A DNA stretch of 64,000 nt from Sphingobacteriales bacterium 50-39. GTDB taxonomy: Bacteria > Bacteroidota > Bacteroidia > Chitinophagales > Chitinophagaceae. Positions 43,066-51,941 of this stretch are shown here, one piece after another. How positions within the stretch are numbered: position 1 is the first letter of the stretch; every line of letters begins with the position of its first letter. The DNA lies in NCBI GenBank assembly GCA_001898505.1, contig MKTZ01000010.1, positions 62,001-126,000 on the forward strand, read 5' to 3'. Made by a program: the position numbers and the translations under genes. Below the pieces are notes generated by a model. The model did not search any database. It saw nothing but the letters and a program-made list of their open reading frames with translations, and was not told where the DNA came from.

Positions 43066-43137
43066 CCAGAAGCACCCATGCATAAGCCAGCCGGCGGAGC
43101 CCGGGTAAAAGCCCAACAAGGCTCCGGGAAAACAGGT

Positions 43138-43152
43138 GTCGGGGACCCCGAC
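43138..43152. repeat. GC-rich perfect palindrome between accA and dapA
   Basis: GTCGGGG-A-CCCCGAC follows a second hairpin CGGAGCC…GGCTCCG at about 43094-43126. Neither is followed by a T tract, so these are not standard intrinsic terminators. They may be repetitive extragenic elements or structured RNA in the accA-dapA spacer. Confidence 0.45.
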
Positions 43153-43198
43153 CGAGGATCATATAATAACTTTACAACTACTTAAATACGATATTGAA

Positions 43199-44083
43199 AT
43201 GTCCCTTCGTCAAACACTCCGCGGTACCGGAGTAGCTTTAGTTACACCCTTCCGTTCTGATTATTCCATTGATTATGAATCACTTAGAAAAGTGATCGAC
43301 CATGTCATCACGGGCGGCGTAGAATACGTTGTTTCCCTGGGAACCACGGGCGAAACCCCTACGCTCTCCAAGGAGGAAAAAATAGCCATCGCCAACTTCA
43401 CCTACGAAAAAGTAGCCGGCCGGGTGCCGGTAGTCGTAGGCATCGGCGGTAATAATACGGCCGAACTGATCGAAGAACTGAAATCCTTCCCCCTGGATAA
43501 GGCGGTTGGCGTGCTCAGCGCCAGCCCTTATTATAGCAAACCTTCACAAGAAGGCCTTTTCCAACATTACAAGGCCCTGGCTGCTGTGTCTCCCAAGCCG
43601 TTGTTGCTATATAATGTACCGGGTCGCACGGGCCGGAATCTCAACGCCTCGACTACGGTGAAACTGGCCAAAGAAGTAAAGAATATCGCCGGCATCAAAG
43701 AAGCCAGCGGCGATATGGCCCAATGTATGGAGATCCTTCGTGACAAACCCGAGGATTTCCTGGTCGTCAGCGGGGACGACGCCCTGACCCTCCCCCAGAT
43801 AGCCTGCGGTATGGAAGGTGTCATCAGCGTAGCAGCCAATAGCTTCCCCCGTATGTTCACGGACATGGTGAGATCGTGCCTGAAAGGGGATTTCAAAGGG
43901 GCAAAGGCTGCGAATGACAAGCTGATACGAGGATACGAGCTCCTTTTTTCCGAAAATAACCCAGCGGGAGTAAAGGCTGCCATGAGCGAAATGAAGCTCA
44001 TAGGTAACTACCTCCGTCTGCCGGTGGTACCTGTCAGCGAGGGGCTGCAGGAGAAAATCAAAAAATACGTGGCGGGTCTCTAA
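43199..44083 (+). CDS. dapA: 4-hydroxy-tetrahydrodipicolinate synthase
   Basis: 294 residues from ATG 43199 (MSLRQTLRGTGVALVTPF). TIM-barrel motifs: VSLGTTGETPTLS (substrate-binding Thr pair), ASPYYSKPSQEG with the catalytic Tyr, YNVPGRTG, and IAGIKEASGD with the Schiff-base Lys. It condenses pyruvate with aspartate semialdehyde, the first committed step toward meso-diaminopimelate and lysine. A longer frame from 43136 crosses a palindrome and is not preferred. Its stop overlaps rnz, on the opposite strand, by 4 nt. Confidence 0.96.
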   Translation: MSLRQTLRGTGVALVTPFRSDYSIDYESLRKVIDHVITGGVEYVVSLGTTGETPTLSKEEKIAIANFTYEKVAGRVPVVVGIGGNNTAELIEELKSFPLDKAVGVLSASPYYSKPSQEGLFQHYKALAAVSPKPLLLYNVPGRTGRNLNASTTVKLAKEVKNIAGIKEASGDMAQCMEILRDKPEDFLVVSGDDALTLPQIACGMEGVISVAANSFPRMFTDMVRSCLKGDFKGAKAANDKLIRGYELLFSENNPAGVKAAMSEMKLIGNYLRLPVVPVSEGLQEKIKKYVAGL

Positions 44084-44982
44084 ATCCGGTAGGTTACGCC
44101 TTCCAGGGCGAGATCGGTGTGCGGGAATATCTCTCTGGCCTCCTGTTCGAAGGCCTGGAGCTTTTCGTATTTGGAACTGAAATGACCGATGATGAGCCGA
44201 TGCACACCTGCCTGCTGGGCGACGGTGGCTGCCTGGGCCGTAGTGCTATGAAACCGCTTGTTGGCCTGTTCGGAAAGGTCCTTTAAATAGGTAGTCTCGT
44301 GATAGAGCAAATCCACCCCCCTGACGCTGTCGACGATGCGGGTATCGAAAAGGGTATCCGCAGCATAAGCATAAGACTTGGCGCGGGTAGCGGGCTCGGT
44401 GACCCAACTGTTCTCAATCAGCTGCCCATCCTTGGTGAGATAGCTTTCGCCCCATTTTAGCCTATCAAAAAAAGAAGAGGGCACCCCATGTTGTCTGGCT
44501 TTCTCGGGATTCACGCGCCGGGATGGGCGTATCTCGCGGAACCTGAACCCCCAACACTCGATGCGATGATAGACAGGAAAACAGCTGACCTCGAACTTGG
44601 GTTCACGGACAAGAACGCCTTCTTTCTCCAGCGGATGAAAATGCAGGGGATAAGGAAGATGAATATCGGCAACCTTTAATTGGAGCCCGATGATGTCCTT
44701 CAAAACGGGTGGAGCATAGATGTGCATGTCCTGAGACCTGCCCAGCAGTCCCATGCTGGTCAATACGCCGATGAGCCCGAAATAATGATCGCCATGAAGA
44801 TGGGAGATAAAAATATGATTGATCTTGCTGCGCCGGATCTTGTACTTGGCCATCTGCATCTGGGTGCCTTCGCCACAATCCACGAGGAAAATCTGATCTT
44901 CCATCGTCACGACCTGGGCTGTAGGGTGACGATCAAATGCGGGTAGAGCAGAGTTGTTGCCTAAAATAGTGACGGCCAGCAT
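44080..44982 (-). CDS. rnz: Ribonuclease Z
   Basis: 300 residues, typical for the short RNase Z form. Metallo-beta-lactamase motif FISHLHGDHYFGLIG at about 60-73, an N-terminal LGNNSALPAFDRHPTA, the DLLYHETTYLKD region, HSTTAQAATVAQQAGV, and IIGHFSSKY near the end for metal binding. It removes the 3' trailer from tRNA precursors, needed especially where CCA is not encoded, as for the tRNA-Asp nearby. Convergent with dapA. Confidence 0.95.
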   Translation of the reverse strand: MLAVTILGNNSALPAFDRHPTAQVVTMEDQIFLVDCGEGTQMQMAKYKIRRSKINHIFISHLHGDHYFGLIGVLTSMGLLGRSQDMHIYAPPVLKDIIGLQLKVADIHLPYPLHFHPLEKEGVLVREPKFEVSCFPVYHRIECWGFRFREIRPSRRVNPEKARQHGVPSSFFDRLKWGESYLTKDGQLIENSWVTEPATRAKSYAYAADTLFDTRIVDSVRGVDLLYHETTYLKDLSEQANKRFHSTTAQAATVAQQAGVHRLIIGHFSSKYEKLQAFEQEAREIFPHTDLALEGVTYRI

Positions 44983-45063
44983 TACGCGATTTTAAGGTTA
45001 CGATCAGTCTATAGACGGACACCATGGCTAATCTGCTGCATGGGCTTCCACCACTAACGTACA

Positions 45064-45685
45064 TTAAAAGCGTTGAATTGTGTGCAAAATATTTCCCAAA
45101 TGGGATTTGCCGAAAAGGTTGAGATGAATCAATAAAGGGTACAGGTTACAAATATCCCACTGCTGCTGATAGTTCGGGGGAAATGGATGATGCTGTTCGT
45201 CGCTGAGGAAGTTGCCGCTCCACAGATCGACTGTATGACCGAGCGAGGGTCCAACAGTGTTGGAACCGAACAAAGGTCACGGGCGTAGCCCTGGCTGGGG
45301 CTCTTTTTCGAAGATGGAATCCAGGACCTTGTACAATCCCTGGAACTGCTGTATCTCCCTGGCGCCCATAAGACCCTTGTCCACGGCCAGCTTTAGCTGG
45401 GGCTGTAGTCTTTGGTCCCGGAAGAATTCTACCCAGTCAGGTGAGGGAGTGTTGGACTGGGGGAGGGCGCCCATGTAATTGGGAGTATCGAGGCCAAAAG
45501 CGCGGCCTGTGACCTGATGCAGGAGCGCCAATATGAGCACCTGTTTGCCTGCAATCACTTCGCAGGCAATGACTTGAGGGACCCGGATCGTGGCTGTAGC
45601 CTCCAATAGGGCCAATCCTTGACTTTCCAGGACAAATAAATCCGGAAACCGGCCGGCATCGTTTATTTTACAGTGATTTTGATGC
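45064..45685 (-). pseudogene. Fructosamine kinase, degenerate
   Basis: Reading from 45685 on the minus strand: KINDAGRFPDLFVLESQGLA, LLEATATIRVPQVIAC, then FGLDTPNYMGALPQSN and WVEFFRDQRLQPQL, all typical of fructosamine/ketosamine-3-kinases. After LDSIFEKEPQPGLRP the frame shifts. The next frame gives DLWSGNF (from HGDLWSGN), lacks the DPA…GHREMDLA block, and ends with WDICNLYPLLIHLNLFG. The LE…LA-LH block is also missing. Two deletions and a frameshift make a functional enzyme very unlikely. The intact family phosphorylates Amadori products to reverse protein glycation. Confidence 0.85.
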
Positions 45686-45758
45686 TCTTCTGACTTTCTG
45701 TCCTACAGAAAGAGGGAAAAGGGATAAGTCTGGCTGTAATCAACACATAAACAAAGAC

Positions 45759-46139
45759 TTACAGGTCTGACCCGTTTAAAAGCTCCCTCTCCATCTCTTC
45801 CATTTGAACAATATCCCATGCCTCACTTTCAGTGGGGGTTACGTTCATCAGCTCGAGCCGTCCACTGGTCTCCAGGCTCTTTTCCACGTTTGGGGTCAAT
45901 TCGCAGATAACGAAGGAGGAGCCTGCATCGTAGAAGGATTGCTGGATCTGTACGAGACATTCGGCCGCAGCACCGTCTATGTTTTGAGTGTCTTTAAGGA
46001 TGAGCACTATGTTTTTAACGTCCCTTTCAAGGATCGGGAGTAAACATTGCTCAAGATCCGCTGTCATATTAGCAGCAAGATTGGATTCATTGATCGTAAT
46101 GGCATGAAATTTTTCCTTGGTATCAATTTTGACTTGCAT
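45759..46139 (-). CDS. STAS domain protein (anti-sigma-antagonist-like)
   Basis: 126 residues, a single STAS fold: alternating strands and helices (FHAITINESNLAANM, IVLILKDTQNIDGAAAECLVQI, SFVICELTPNVEKSLETSGRLELMN). In SpoIIAA-type antagonists a Ser sits in the DSSG loop and is phosphorylated. Here the equivalent loop reads NIDGAAAECL, without a Ser, so control by phosphorylation is unlikely. It is monocistronic, divergent from clpC with about 93 nt between starts. The partner is unknown. Confidence 0.75.
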   Translation of the reverse strand: MQVKIDTKEKFHAITINESNLAANMTADLEQCLLPILERDVKNIVLILKDTQNIDGAAAECLVQIQQSFYDAGSSFVICELTPNVEKSLETSGRLELMNVTPTESEAWDIVQMEEMERELLNGSDL

Positions 46140-46232
46140 AATACTTAAATATTATTAACGGCCGTTAATAAAACAGCGGAAACAGAAGTCAAAAATATTT
46201 GTTATTATTGTATAAAGCTCAATAACTTAAAA

Positions 46233-48758
46233 ATGGATAACAATTTTTCAGCCCAGGTAAAGGAGATTATATCTTTCAGTAGGGAGGAAGCGTTGCGTCT
46301 GGGGAACGATTTTATCGGTACGGAGCACTTATTGCTGGGGTTGATCCGTGAGGGTGACAATACAGCTGTCCGCATATTGAAAAGCTTCAATGTGGATCTG
46401 TATGAGCTGCGGAAGGAGGTGGAAATGGCAGTAAAAGACAAGACCGGTAAGAACATCGCCAATATCAATAGTCTTCCCCTGACCAAACAGGCGGAGAAAG
46501 TAATACGCGTGACGGTTTTAGAAGCGAAAGCCCTGAAGAGCCCCACAGTAGAAACTGAACACCTGATGCTCTCTATCCTGAAGAACAAAGAAAACATAGC
46601 TACTCAAATCTTAAATCAATTTGACGTGGATTACGACCTGTTCAGAAACGAATTAGGCGTTGTGAAAAGCAACGACATCCGGAGCGAATACGCCGAAGAA
46701 AACGACGACGATTTCGACGAAGAAAAGAAATATTCTCAGCAAAAAGCAAGGTCCGCCGGCAATGCCAAGAGCAAGACCCCTGTCCTGGACAACTTCGGCA
46801 GGGATATCACCCGGCTGGCTGAGATGGGGGCCCTTGATCCCATCGTCGGCAGGGAAGAAGAGATCGAAAGAGTATCGCAGATACTTTCCCGCCGCAAGAA
46901 GAACAACCCCATCCTTATCGGAGAGCCCGGCGTAGGTAAGACGGCCATCGTGGAAGGTCTTGCCCTCCGCATCGTACAGCGCAAAGTTTCCCGCGTGCTG
47001 TTCGACAAGCGTGTCATCTCCCTCGACCTGGCGGCCCTGGTGGCAGGCACGAAATACCGTGGCCAGTTCGAAGAAAGGATGAAGGCTATCATGAATGAAC
47101 TGGAAAAGAATCGCGATGTGATCCTTTTCATCGATGAGATACATACTATCGTAGGCGCCGGCGGGGCCAGCGGGTCGCTGGATGCCAGCAATATCTTCAA
47201 ACCTGCCCTGGCAAGAGGCGAACTCCAGTGCATTGGCGCTTCGACCCTGGACGAGTACCGTATGTATATCGAGAAGGACGGCGCTCTTGACCGCAGATTC
47301 CAGAAAGTGATGGTCGATCCCCCCAGCGTGGAAGAGACCATCCAGATACTCAATAATATTAAATCGAAGTACGAGGATTACCATAATGTCACCTACTCCG
47401 ATGACGCTATCGATGCATGTGTGAAGCTGAGCGACCGTTATATGACGGACCGGCTGCTCCCCGACAAGGCTATCGACGTATTGGATGAGGTAGGTGCGCG
47501 GGTACACCTCAAGAACATCAATGTTCCCCAGAATATCGTCGACCTGGAAAAGAAGATCGAAGATGTGAAGAATGAAAAGAACAAGGTGGTAAAAAGCCAG
47601 AAGTTCGAAGAAGCTGCTTCTCTCCGCGACACGGAAAAACGTCTGCAAGAGGACCTGGAGAAAGCCAAGTCCGAATGGGAGGAAGAAAGCAAGCACAAGC
47701 GTTATCCCATCGACGAAGAAAATATCGCCGAAGTGGTGAGCATGATGACGGGCATACCGGTGAAGAGAATGGTACAGGCCGAAAGCGAGAAGCTGCGGAA
47801 CATGTCTATAGATATGCGTGGCATGGTAGTAGGCCAGGATGAAGCCATTCAGAAGGTGGTGAAGGCCATCCAGCGTAATCGCGTAGGTCTGAAAGATCCC
47901 AAGAAGCCCATCGGAACCTTTATATTCCTTGGCCCCACCGGTGTCGGTAAGACCGAGCTGGCAAGAGCCCTGGCACGTTATATGTTCGACTCGGAAGATT
48001 CTCTCATCCGAATAGACATGAGCGAATACATGGAGAAATTCACGGTGAGCCGTCTGATCGGCGCGCCTCCGGGATATGTTGGATATGAAGAAGGCGGTCA
48101 ACTGACGGAAAGAGTACGTCGCAAGCCCTACTCTGTGATCCTGCTGGATGAGATCGAAAAGGCCCACCCGGACATCTATAATATCCTGCTGCAAGTGCTT
48201 GATGACGGTCAGCTGACAGATGGATTGGGCCGCAAGGTAGATTTCAAGAACACGACGATCATCATGACTTCCAATATCGGTGTTCGTCAGTTGAAGGACT
48301 TTGGTGACGGAGTCGGTTTTGCAACGGCTGCCCGGACACAAAATGCCGACGAGAATAACAAGGCTGTCATCGAGAAGGCGTTGAAACGCACATTCAGCCC
48401 TGAGTTCCTGAACAGGATCGACGACGTGGTCATATTCAATGCTCTCAACAAGGAGCATATCTTCCAGATCATCGACATCCTCATGAAGGGAGTGCTCAAG
48501 AGACTCACGACGCTGGGCTTTACGCTCGAACTGACAGAAGAAGCCAAGAACTTCATCGCGGACAAGGGTTATGACCAGCAGTTTGGCGCTCGTCCGCTGC
48601 ACAGGGCCATTCAGAAATACCTGGAAGATCCCCTGGCAGAAGAGATCCTGAGCATGAGCATCAAGAACGGCGATATACTGGTTGCTGATCTCGATAAGGA
48701 AAATGCCAAGATCAGGTTCACACTGAAAGAAAAAACAAAAGAAAAATCCGAAGCATAA
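46233..48758 (+). CDS. clpC: ATP-dependent Clp protease ATP-binding subunit ClpC
   Basis: 841 residues. Two Clp_N repeats (about 1-145: SREEALRLGNDFIGTEHLLLGLIREGDN), AAA+ domain 1 (Walker A GEPGVGKTAIVEG; Walker B LFIDEIHT), a UVR-like middle coiled coil (KNEKNKVVKSQKFEEAASLRD), and AAA+ domain 2 (Walker A GPTGVGKTELARAL; sensor and Arg finger) with a VGF tripeptide in DFGDGVGFAT that docks on ClpP. It unfolds proteins for ClpP in the cytosol. Full length for the family. Followed by a strong terminator. Confidence 0.96.
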   Translation: MDNNFSAQVKEIISFSREEALRLGNDFIGTEHLLLGLIREGDNTAVRILKSFNVDLYELRKEVEMAVKDKTGKNIANINSLPLTKQAEKVIRVTVLEAKALKSPTVETEHLMLSILKNKENIATQILNQFDVDYDLFRNELGVVKSNDIRSEYAEENDDDFDEEKKYSQQKARSAGNAKSKTPVLDNFGRDITRLAEMGALDPIVGREEEIERVSQILSRRKKNNPILIGEPGVGKTAIVEGLALRIVQRKVSRVLFDKRVISLDLAALVAGTKYRGQFEERMKAIMNELEKNRDVILFIDEIHTIVGAGGASGSLDASNIFKPALARGELQCIGASTLDEYRMYIEKDGALDRRFQKVMVDPPSVEETIQILNNIKSKYEDYHNVTYSDDAIDACVKLSDRYMTDRLLPDKAIDVLDEVGARVHLKNINVPQNIVDLEKKIEDVKNEKNKVVKSQKFEEAASLRDTEKRLQEDLEKAKSEWEEESKHKRYPIDEENIAEVVSMMTGIPVKRMVQAESEKLRNMSIDMRGMVVGQDEAIQKVVKAIQRNRVGLKDPKKPIGTFIFLGPTGVGKTELARALARYMFDSEDSLIRIDMSEYMEKFTVSRLIGAPPGYVGYEEGGQLTERVRRKPYSVILLDEIEKAHPDIYNILLQVLDDGQLTDGLGRKVDFKNTTIIMTSNIGVRQLKDFGDGVGFATAARTQNADENNKAVIEKALKRTFSPEFLNRIDDVVIFNALNKEHIFQIIDILMKGVLKRLTTLGFTLELTEEAKNFIADKGYDQQFGARPLHRAIQKYLEDPLAEEILSMSIKNGDILVADLDKENAKIRFTLKEKTKEKSEA

Positions 48759-48776
48759 CCAAGCGGAAAATAAACG

Positions 48777-48820
48777 GAGGCTGTCTCGAAGGCTAAAAAC
48801 CGGAGGCAGCCTCTTTTTTT
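48777..48820 (+). terminator. Intrinsic terminator after clpC
   Basis: GAGGCTG (48777-48783) pairs with CAGCCTC (48807-48813) and is followed by seven Ts, 18 nt past the clpC stop. The cmk gene starts 20 nt later. Confidence 0.8.
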
Positions 48821-48840
48821 GTATTTTGGCGCTCAATATT

Positions 48841-49524
48841 ATGGAAGGAAAGAAAATGATCATCGTCACCATCGATGGGTGGAGCTCCACGGGGAAGAGC
48901 ACACTGGCAAAACAGCTGGCGCGTGACCTGAAATACAAGTATATCGACAGTGGCGCCATGTATCGTGCCATTACGCTGTATTTCCTCCGTAATCACGTGG
49001 ACTGGACCCATCCCGAGGCGGTGCAGGACGCACTTCATCATATCGTTCTCGAGTTCGTATCCAACCATAAATCGGGGCAGACGGAGATGTGGCTCAATGG
49101 GGAGAACGTGGAATATGTCATCCGGGACCTGGTGATCGCGGAAAAGGTGAGCGAGGTGGCGGCTATCAAGGCTGTACGGGAGTTTGCCGTGGCTCAGCAG
49201 CAGGAGATGGGAAAAAATAAAGGCATTGTCATGGACGGCCGGGACATCGGTACGACCGTCTTCCCGCACGCGGAGCTAAAGATATTTATGACGGCGGATG
49301 AGAAGGTGAGGGTGCAGCGGCGATTTAAGGAATTGTTCGAGAAGAACCCCAATATCACGCTGGAGGAGGTGAAACATAATCTGGAGATGCGGGATTATAT
49401 CGACAGTCACCGGGAAGTAAGCCCTCTCAGGAAGGCCGAAGATGCGGTGGTGCTGGATAATTCTCATCTGACGATGAAACAGCAGCTGGAGACGGCGTTG
49501 AAGTGGACGCACGAAAAATTATAA
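48841..49524 (+). CDS. cmk: Cytidylate kinase
   Basis: 227 residues from ATG 48841 (MEGKKMIIVTIDGWSSTGKS). The ATG at 48856 would also keep the domain, and a TTG 15 nt upstream is possible. P-loop GWSSTGKST; YIDSGAMYRAITLY; the NMP-binding insert (LEFVSNHKSGQTEMWLNG); GIVMDGRDIGTTVFPHAELKIFM; and RDYIDSHREVSPLRKAEDA near the end. It phosphorylates CMP and dCMP to the diphosphates, feeding pyrimidine nucleotide recycling. Family length 220-230. Ends just before a bidirectional terminator shared with glnN. Confidence 0.95.
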   Translation: MEGKKMIIVTIDGWSSTGKSTLAKQLARDLKYKYIDSGAMYRAITLYFLRNHVDWTHPEAVQDALHHIVLEFVSNHKSGQTEMWLNGENVEYVIRDLVIAEKVSEVAAIKAVREFAVAQQQEMGKNKGIVMDGRDIGTTVFPHAELKIFMTADEKVRVQRRFKELFEKNPNITLEEVKHNLEMRDYIDSHREVSPLRKAEDAVVLDNSHLTMKQQLETALKWTHEKL

Positions 49525-49528
49525 AGTA

Positions 49529-49559
49529 AAAGCCCCGCTGATTTTGCGGGGCTTTTTTC
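49529..49559. terminator. Bidirectional terminator between cmk and glnN
   Basis: AGCCCCGC-TGATTTT-GCGGGGCT (49531-49553) with TTTTTT on the plus side and a short run of A on the other side, between convergent genes. The plus-strand T tract is the stronger one. Confidence 0.85.
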
Positions 49560-49562
49560 TTA

Positions 49563-51755
49563 TTAGCGCAAGAATAGCATTTCGCGGTATTTCGAGAGAA
49601 CCCACACGTTGTCGTCTATGAGGAGCTCCAGCTTATCCACATGATAGCGGATCTCGTCGAAGAAAGGCTCTTTCACCTGGCTATTGTAGGCGATGGCCTT
49701 GGTGCGGGTGTCGCTGATGGCGTTAGCCACCTTGCGGGCTTCGATCATTTTTTCCACCAGGGCGCTGACCTTGCCGATGTGCTCGGAGATCTTTTCCAGG
49801 ATAGCTCTCTGGTTGGAATAAGCGCTGTCCTTCAAACCCAGCTCCTTCAGACCCTTGATATTTTCGATGAGTGTATTCTGATACTTGATAGCGGGGGGCA
49901 GGACGTGGCTGGTGGCCAGCTCGCCCATGATGCGGGCTTCGATCTGCACGCGCTTGATGTATTTTTCCAGCTCGATCTCATGACGGGCTTCCAGCTCGAT
50001 GTGGCTGTATACGCCATTGGATTCGTACAGATGCTTGGCCTTGTCGGTGACCATGGCATCCAGCGCCAGTGGCGTAGTGCGTACATTGGGCAGACCGCGG
50101 CGTTCGGCTTCGTGGTGCCATTCGTCGCTGTAGCCGTCGCCTTCGAACAATACTTTTTCGCTGCTGACGACATACTCACGGATGACGTGCATGATAGCGA
50201 TCTCTTTTTTATCGCCTTTTTCGATGAGGGCATCCACATCCTTCTTGAACTTCTTCAGGGTTTCAGCCATGATAGTGTTTACGGCGATCATCGCGTTGGC
50301 GCAGTTGGCGCTGCTGCCTACGGCGCGGAACTCGAACTTGTTACCCGTGAAGGCGAAGGGAGATGTACGATTGCGATCGGTGTTATCCAGCAGGAGCTCA
50401 GGAATGCTGCGGTGCAGGTCCAGTTTCAGGATAGCTTCGTCCTGTTCGTCGAACTTATCACCTACTCTTTCCTTGACATCTGCAAGCACCTTGCTCAGGT
50501 ACTCGCCAATGAAGACGGAGATGATAGCGGGAGGAGCTTCGTTGGCGCCCAGGCGGAAGTCGTTGCCGGCGCTGGCGATAGAGGCCCTCATCACATCGGA
50601 ATAGTCAAATACCGCCTTGATCGTATTGACAAAGAAAGTAAGGAACATGAGATTGGTCTTCGGCGTCTTGCCGGGAGCCAGCAAATTGACGCCAGTGTCC
50701 GTGGCCATGCTCCAGTTGTTATGCTTACCGCTACCGTTGATACCGGCAAAAGGCTTCTCATGCAACAGCACGCGAAGATGATGACGGCGGGCTACACGGT
50801 CCATGATGTCCATCAGCAAGATATTATGATCTACGGCAACGCTGACCTCTTCGAAGATGGGAGCACACTCGAACTGAGCGGGAGCCACTTCATTGTGACG
50901 GGTGCGGAGAGGAATACCTAATTTATATGCTTCTTGTTCGTAGTCGCGCATGAAGGCATATACTCTTTCGGGGATGCTGCCGAAATAGTGGTCTTCCAAC
51001 TGCTGGCCTTTGGCAGGAGCATGACCGAAAACCGTGCGACCGCTCATTACCAGGTCGGGGCGGGCATTGAACAGACCTTCGTCGATGATAAAATATTCCT
51101 GTTCCCATCCCAGGGTTGCAGTTACTTTGGTTACGTTCTTATCGAAGTAATGACATACGTCTACAGCAGCCTTGTCCAGTGCGGCCAGCGCCTTCAGCAA
51201 AGGAGCTTTATAGTCCAGGGACTCGCCGGTATACGACACAAAGATGGTGGGGATACAAAGGGTCTTGCCTGCACCTATCTCCATGACAAAAGCAGGAGAA
51301 GAGGGGTCCCATGCGGTGTAGCCGCGGGCTTCGAAAGTGGCGCGTAATCCGCCGCTGGGGAAGGAGGATGCATCGGGCTCCTGTTGGATCAGGGCTGCAC
51401 CGTCAAACTCTTCAATGGCTGTGCCGTCGCTCTTTATGGTAAAGAAAGAATCGTGTTTTTCAGCAGTGGTACCGGTAAGAGGCTGGAACCAGTGTGTAAA
51501 GTGAGTAACTCCTTTCGCTTCTGCCCATTGCCGCATGCCGGAGGCAATCTGGTTGGCAACGGCTCGATCAATCTTCTTACCACCCTTGATAGATGCGAGT
51601 AAACTCTTATAAGCTTCGTCGCTGAGGAATTCCCGGGCTGTTTTCAAAATGAAAACATTTTCGCCGAATATGGCGGTGATCTTGGTGGAACCAGGAAGCT
51701 GGGTTTCGTGCGCGGTAGTCAAATTGTCGATGGCTTTAAATCTTAATGATGACAT
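49563..51755 (-). CDS. glnN: Type III glutamine synthetase (GSIII)
   Basis: 730 residues, the typical GSIII size and far longer than type I (about 470). The GSIII N-terminal region (FGENVFILKTAREFLSDEAYKSLL, WFQPLTGTTAEKHDSF), the catalytic barrel with GWEQEYFIID, NEVAPAQFECAPIFEE, GSGKHNNWSMAT and DRNRTSPFAFTGNKFEFRAVGSSAN, and the GSIII C-terminal helical domain (IEARIMGELATSHVLPPAIKYQNTLIENIKGLKEL). It makes glutamine from glutamate, ammonia and ATP as a dodecamer in the cytosol. GSIII is characteristic of Bacteroidota and cyanobacteria. Confidence 0.96.
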   Translation of the reverse strand: MSSLRFKAIDNLTTAHETQLPGSTKITAIFGENVFILKTAREFLSDEAYKSLLASIKGGKKIDRAVANQIASGMRQWAEAKGVTHFTHWFQPLTGTTAEKHDSFFTIKSDGTAIEEFDGAALIQQEPDASSFPSGGLRATFEARGYTAWDPSSPAFVMEIGAGKTLCIPTIFVSYTGESLDYKAPLLKALAALDKAAVDVCHYFDKNVTKVTATLGWEQEYFIIDEGLFNARPDLVMSGRTVFGHAPAKGQQLEDHYFGSIPERVYAFMRDYEQEAYKLGIPLRTRHNEVAPAQFECAPIFEEVSVAVDHNILLMDIMDRVARRHHLRVLLHEKPFAGINGSGKHNNWSMATDTGVNLLAPGKTPKTNLMFLTFFVNTIKAVFDYSDVMRASIASAGNDFRLGANEAPPAIISVFIGEYLSKVLADVKERVGDKFDEQDEAILKLDLHRSIPELLLDNTDRNRTSPFAFTGNKFEFRAVGSSANCANAMIAVNTIMAETLKKFKKDVDALIEKGDKKEIAIMHVIREYVVSSEKVLFEGDGYSDEWHHEAERRGLPNVRTTPLALDAMVTDKAKHLYESNGVYSHIELEARHEIELEKYIKRVQIEARIMGELATSHVLPPAIKYQNTLIENIKGLKELGLKDSAYSNQRAILEKISEHIGKVSALVEKMIEARKVANAISDTRTKAIAYNSQVKEPFFDEIRYHVDKLELLIDDNVWVLSKYREMLFLR

Positions 51756-51770
51756 GCTGTAAAGTTTTAG

Positions 51771-51802
51771 CGAAACTAAATGTTTGCAGCATATTAAACA
51801 AT
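51771..51802 (-). promoter_or_regulatory. Putative glnN promoter
   Basis: On the minus strand ATTG, a 20-nt spacer and TAGTTTCG form a plausible Bacteroidota -33/-7 pair (consensus TTTG, N19-21, TAnnTTTG) about 16 nt before the glnN ATG. The -33 and -7 boxes each have one mismatch. Confidence 0.35.
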
Positions 51803-51941
51803 TTTTTAGAATAACGGGCCTAAAAATGAATAGGTATCAACAAAAAAACTCAAAAAAAATATGTTTTGGATATTTTGGGGCGGATTTTTATGTTTTTTTT
51901 ATCTATGTCAAATAATCATAATTCAAGGAGAAAAAGGCCGC

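Noticed and set aside
45694..45712. CTTTCTGT-CCT-ACAGAAAG palindrome as a terminator of the STAS gene
   Set aside because: No T tract follows on the minus strand, and it lies at the edge of a decayed gene, so it may be fortuitous.
46653..48971. A 772-codon open frame antisense to clpC
   Set aside because: It mirrors the codon pattern of clpC, has no family resemblance, and clpC is complete and clearly coding.
49641..50921. A 426-codon open frame antisense to glnN
   Set aside because: Shadow of the GC-rich glnN codons, with no recognisable domain.
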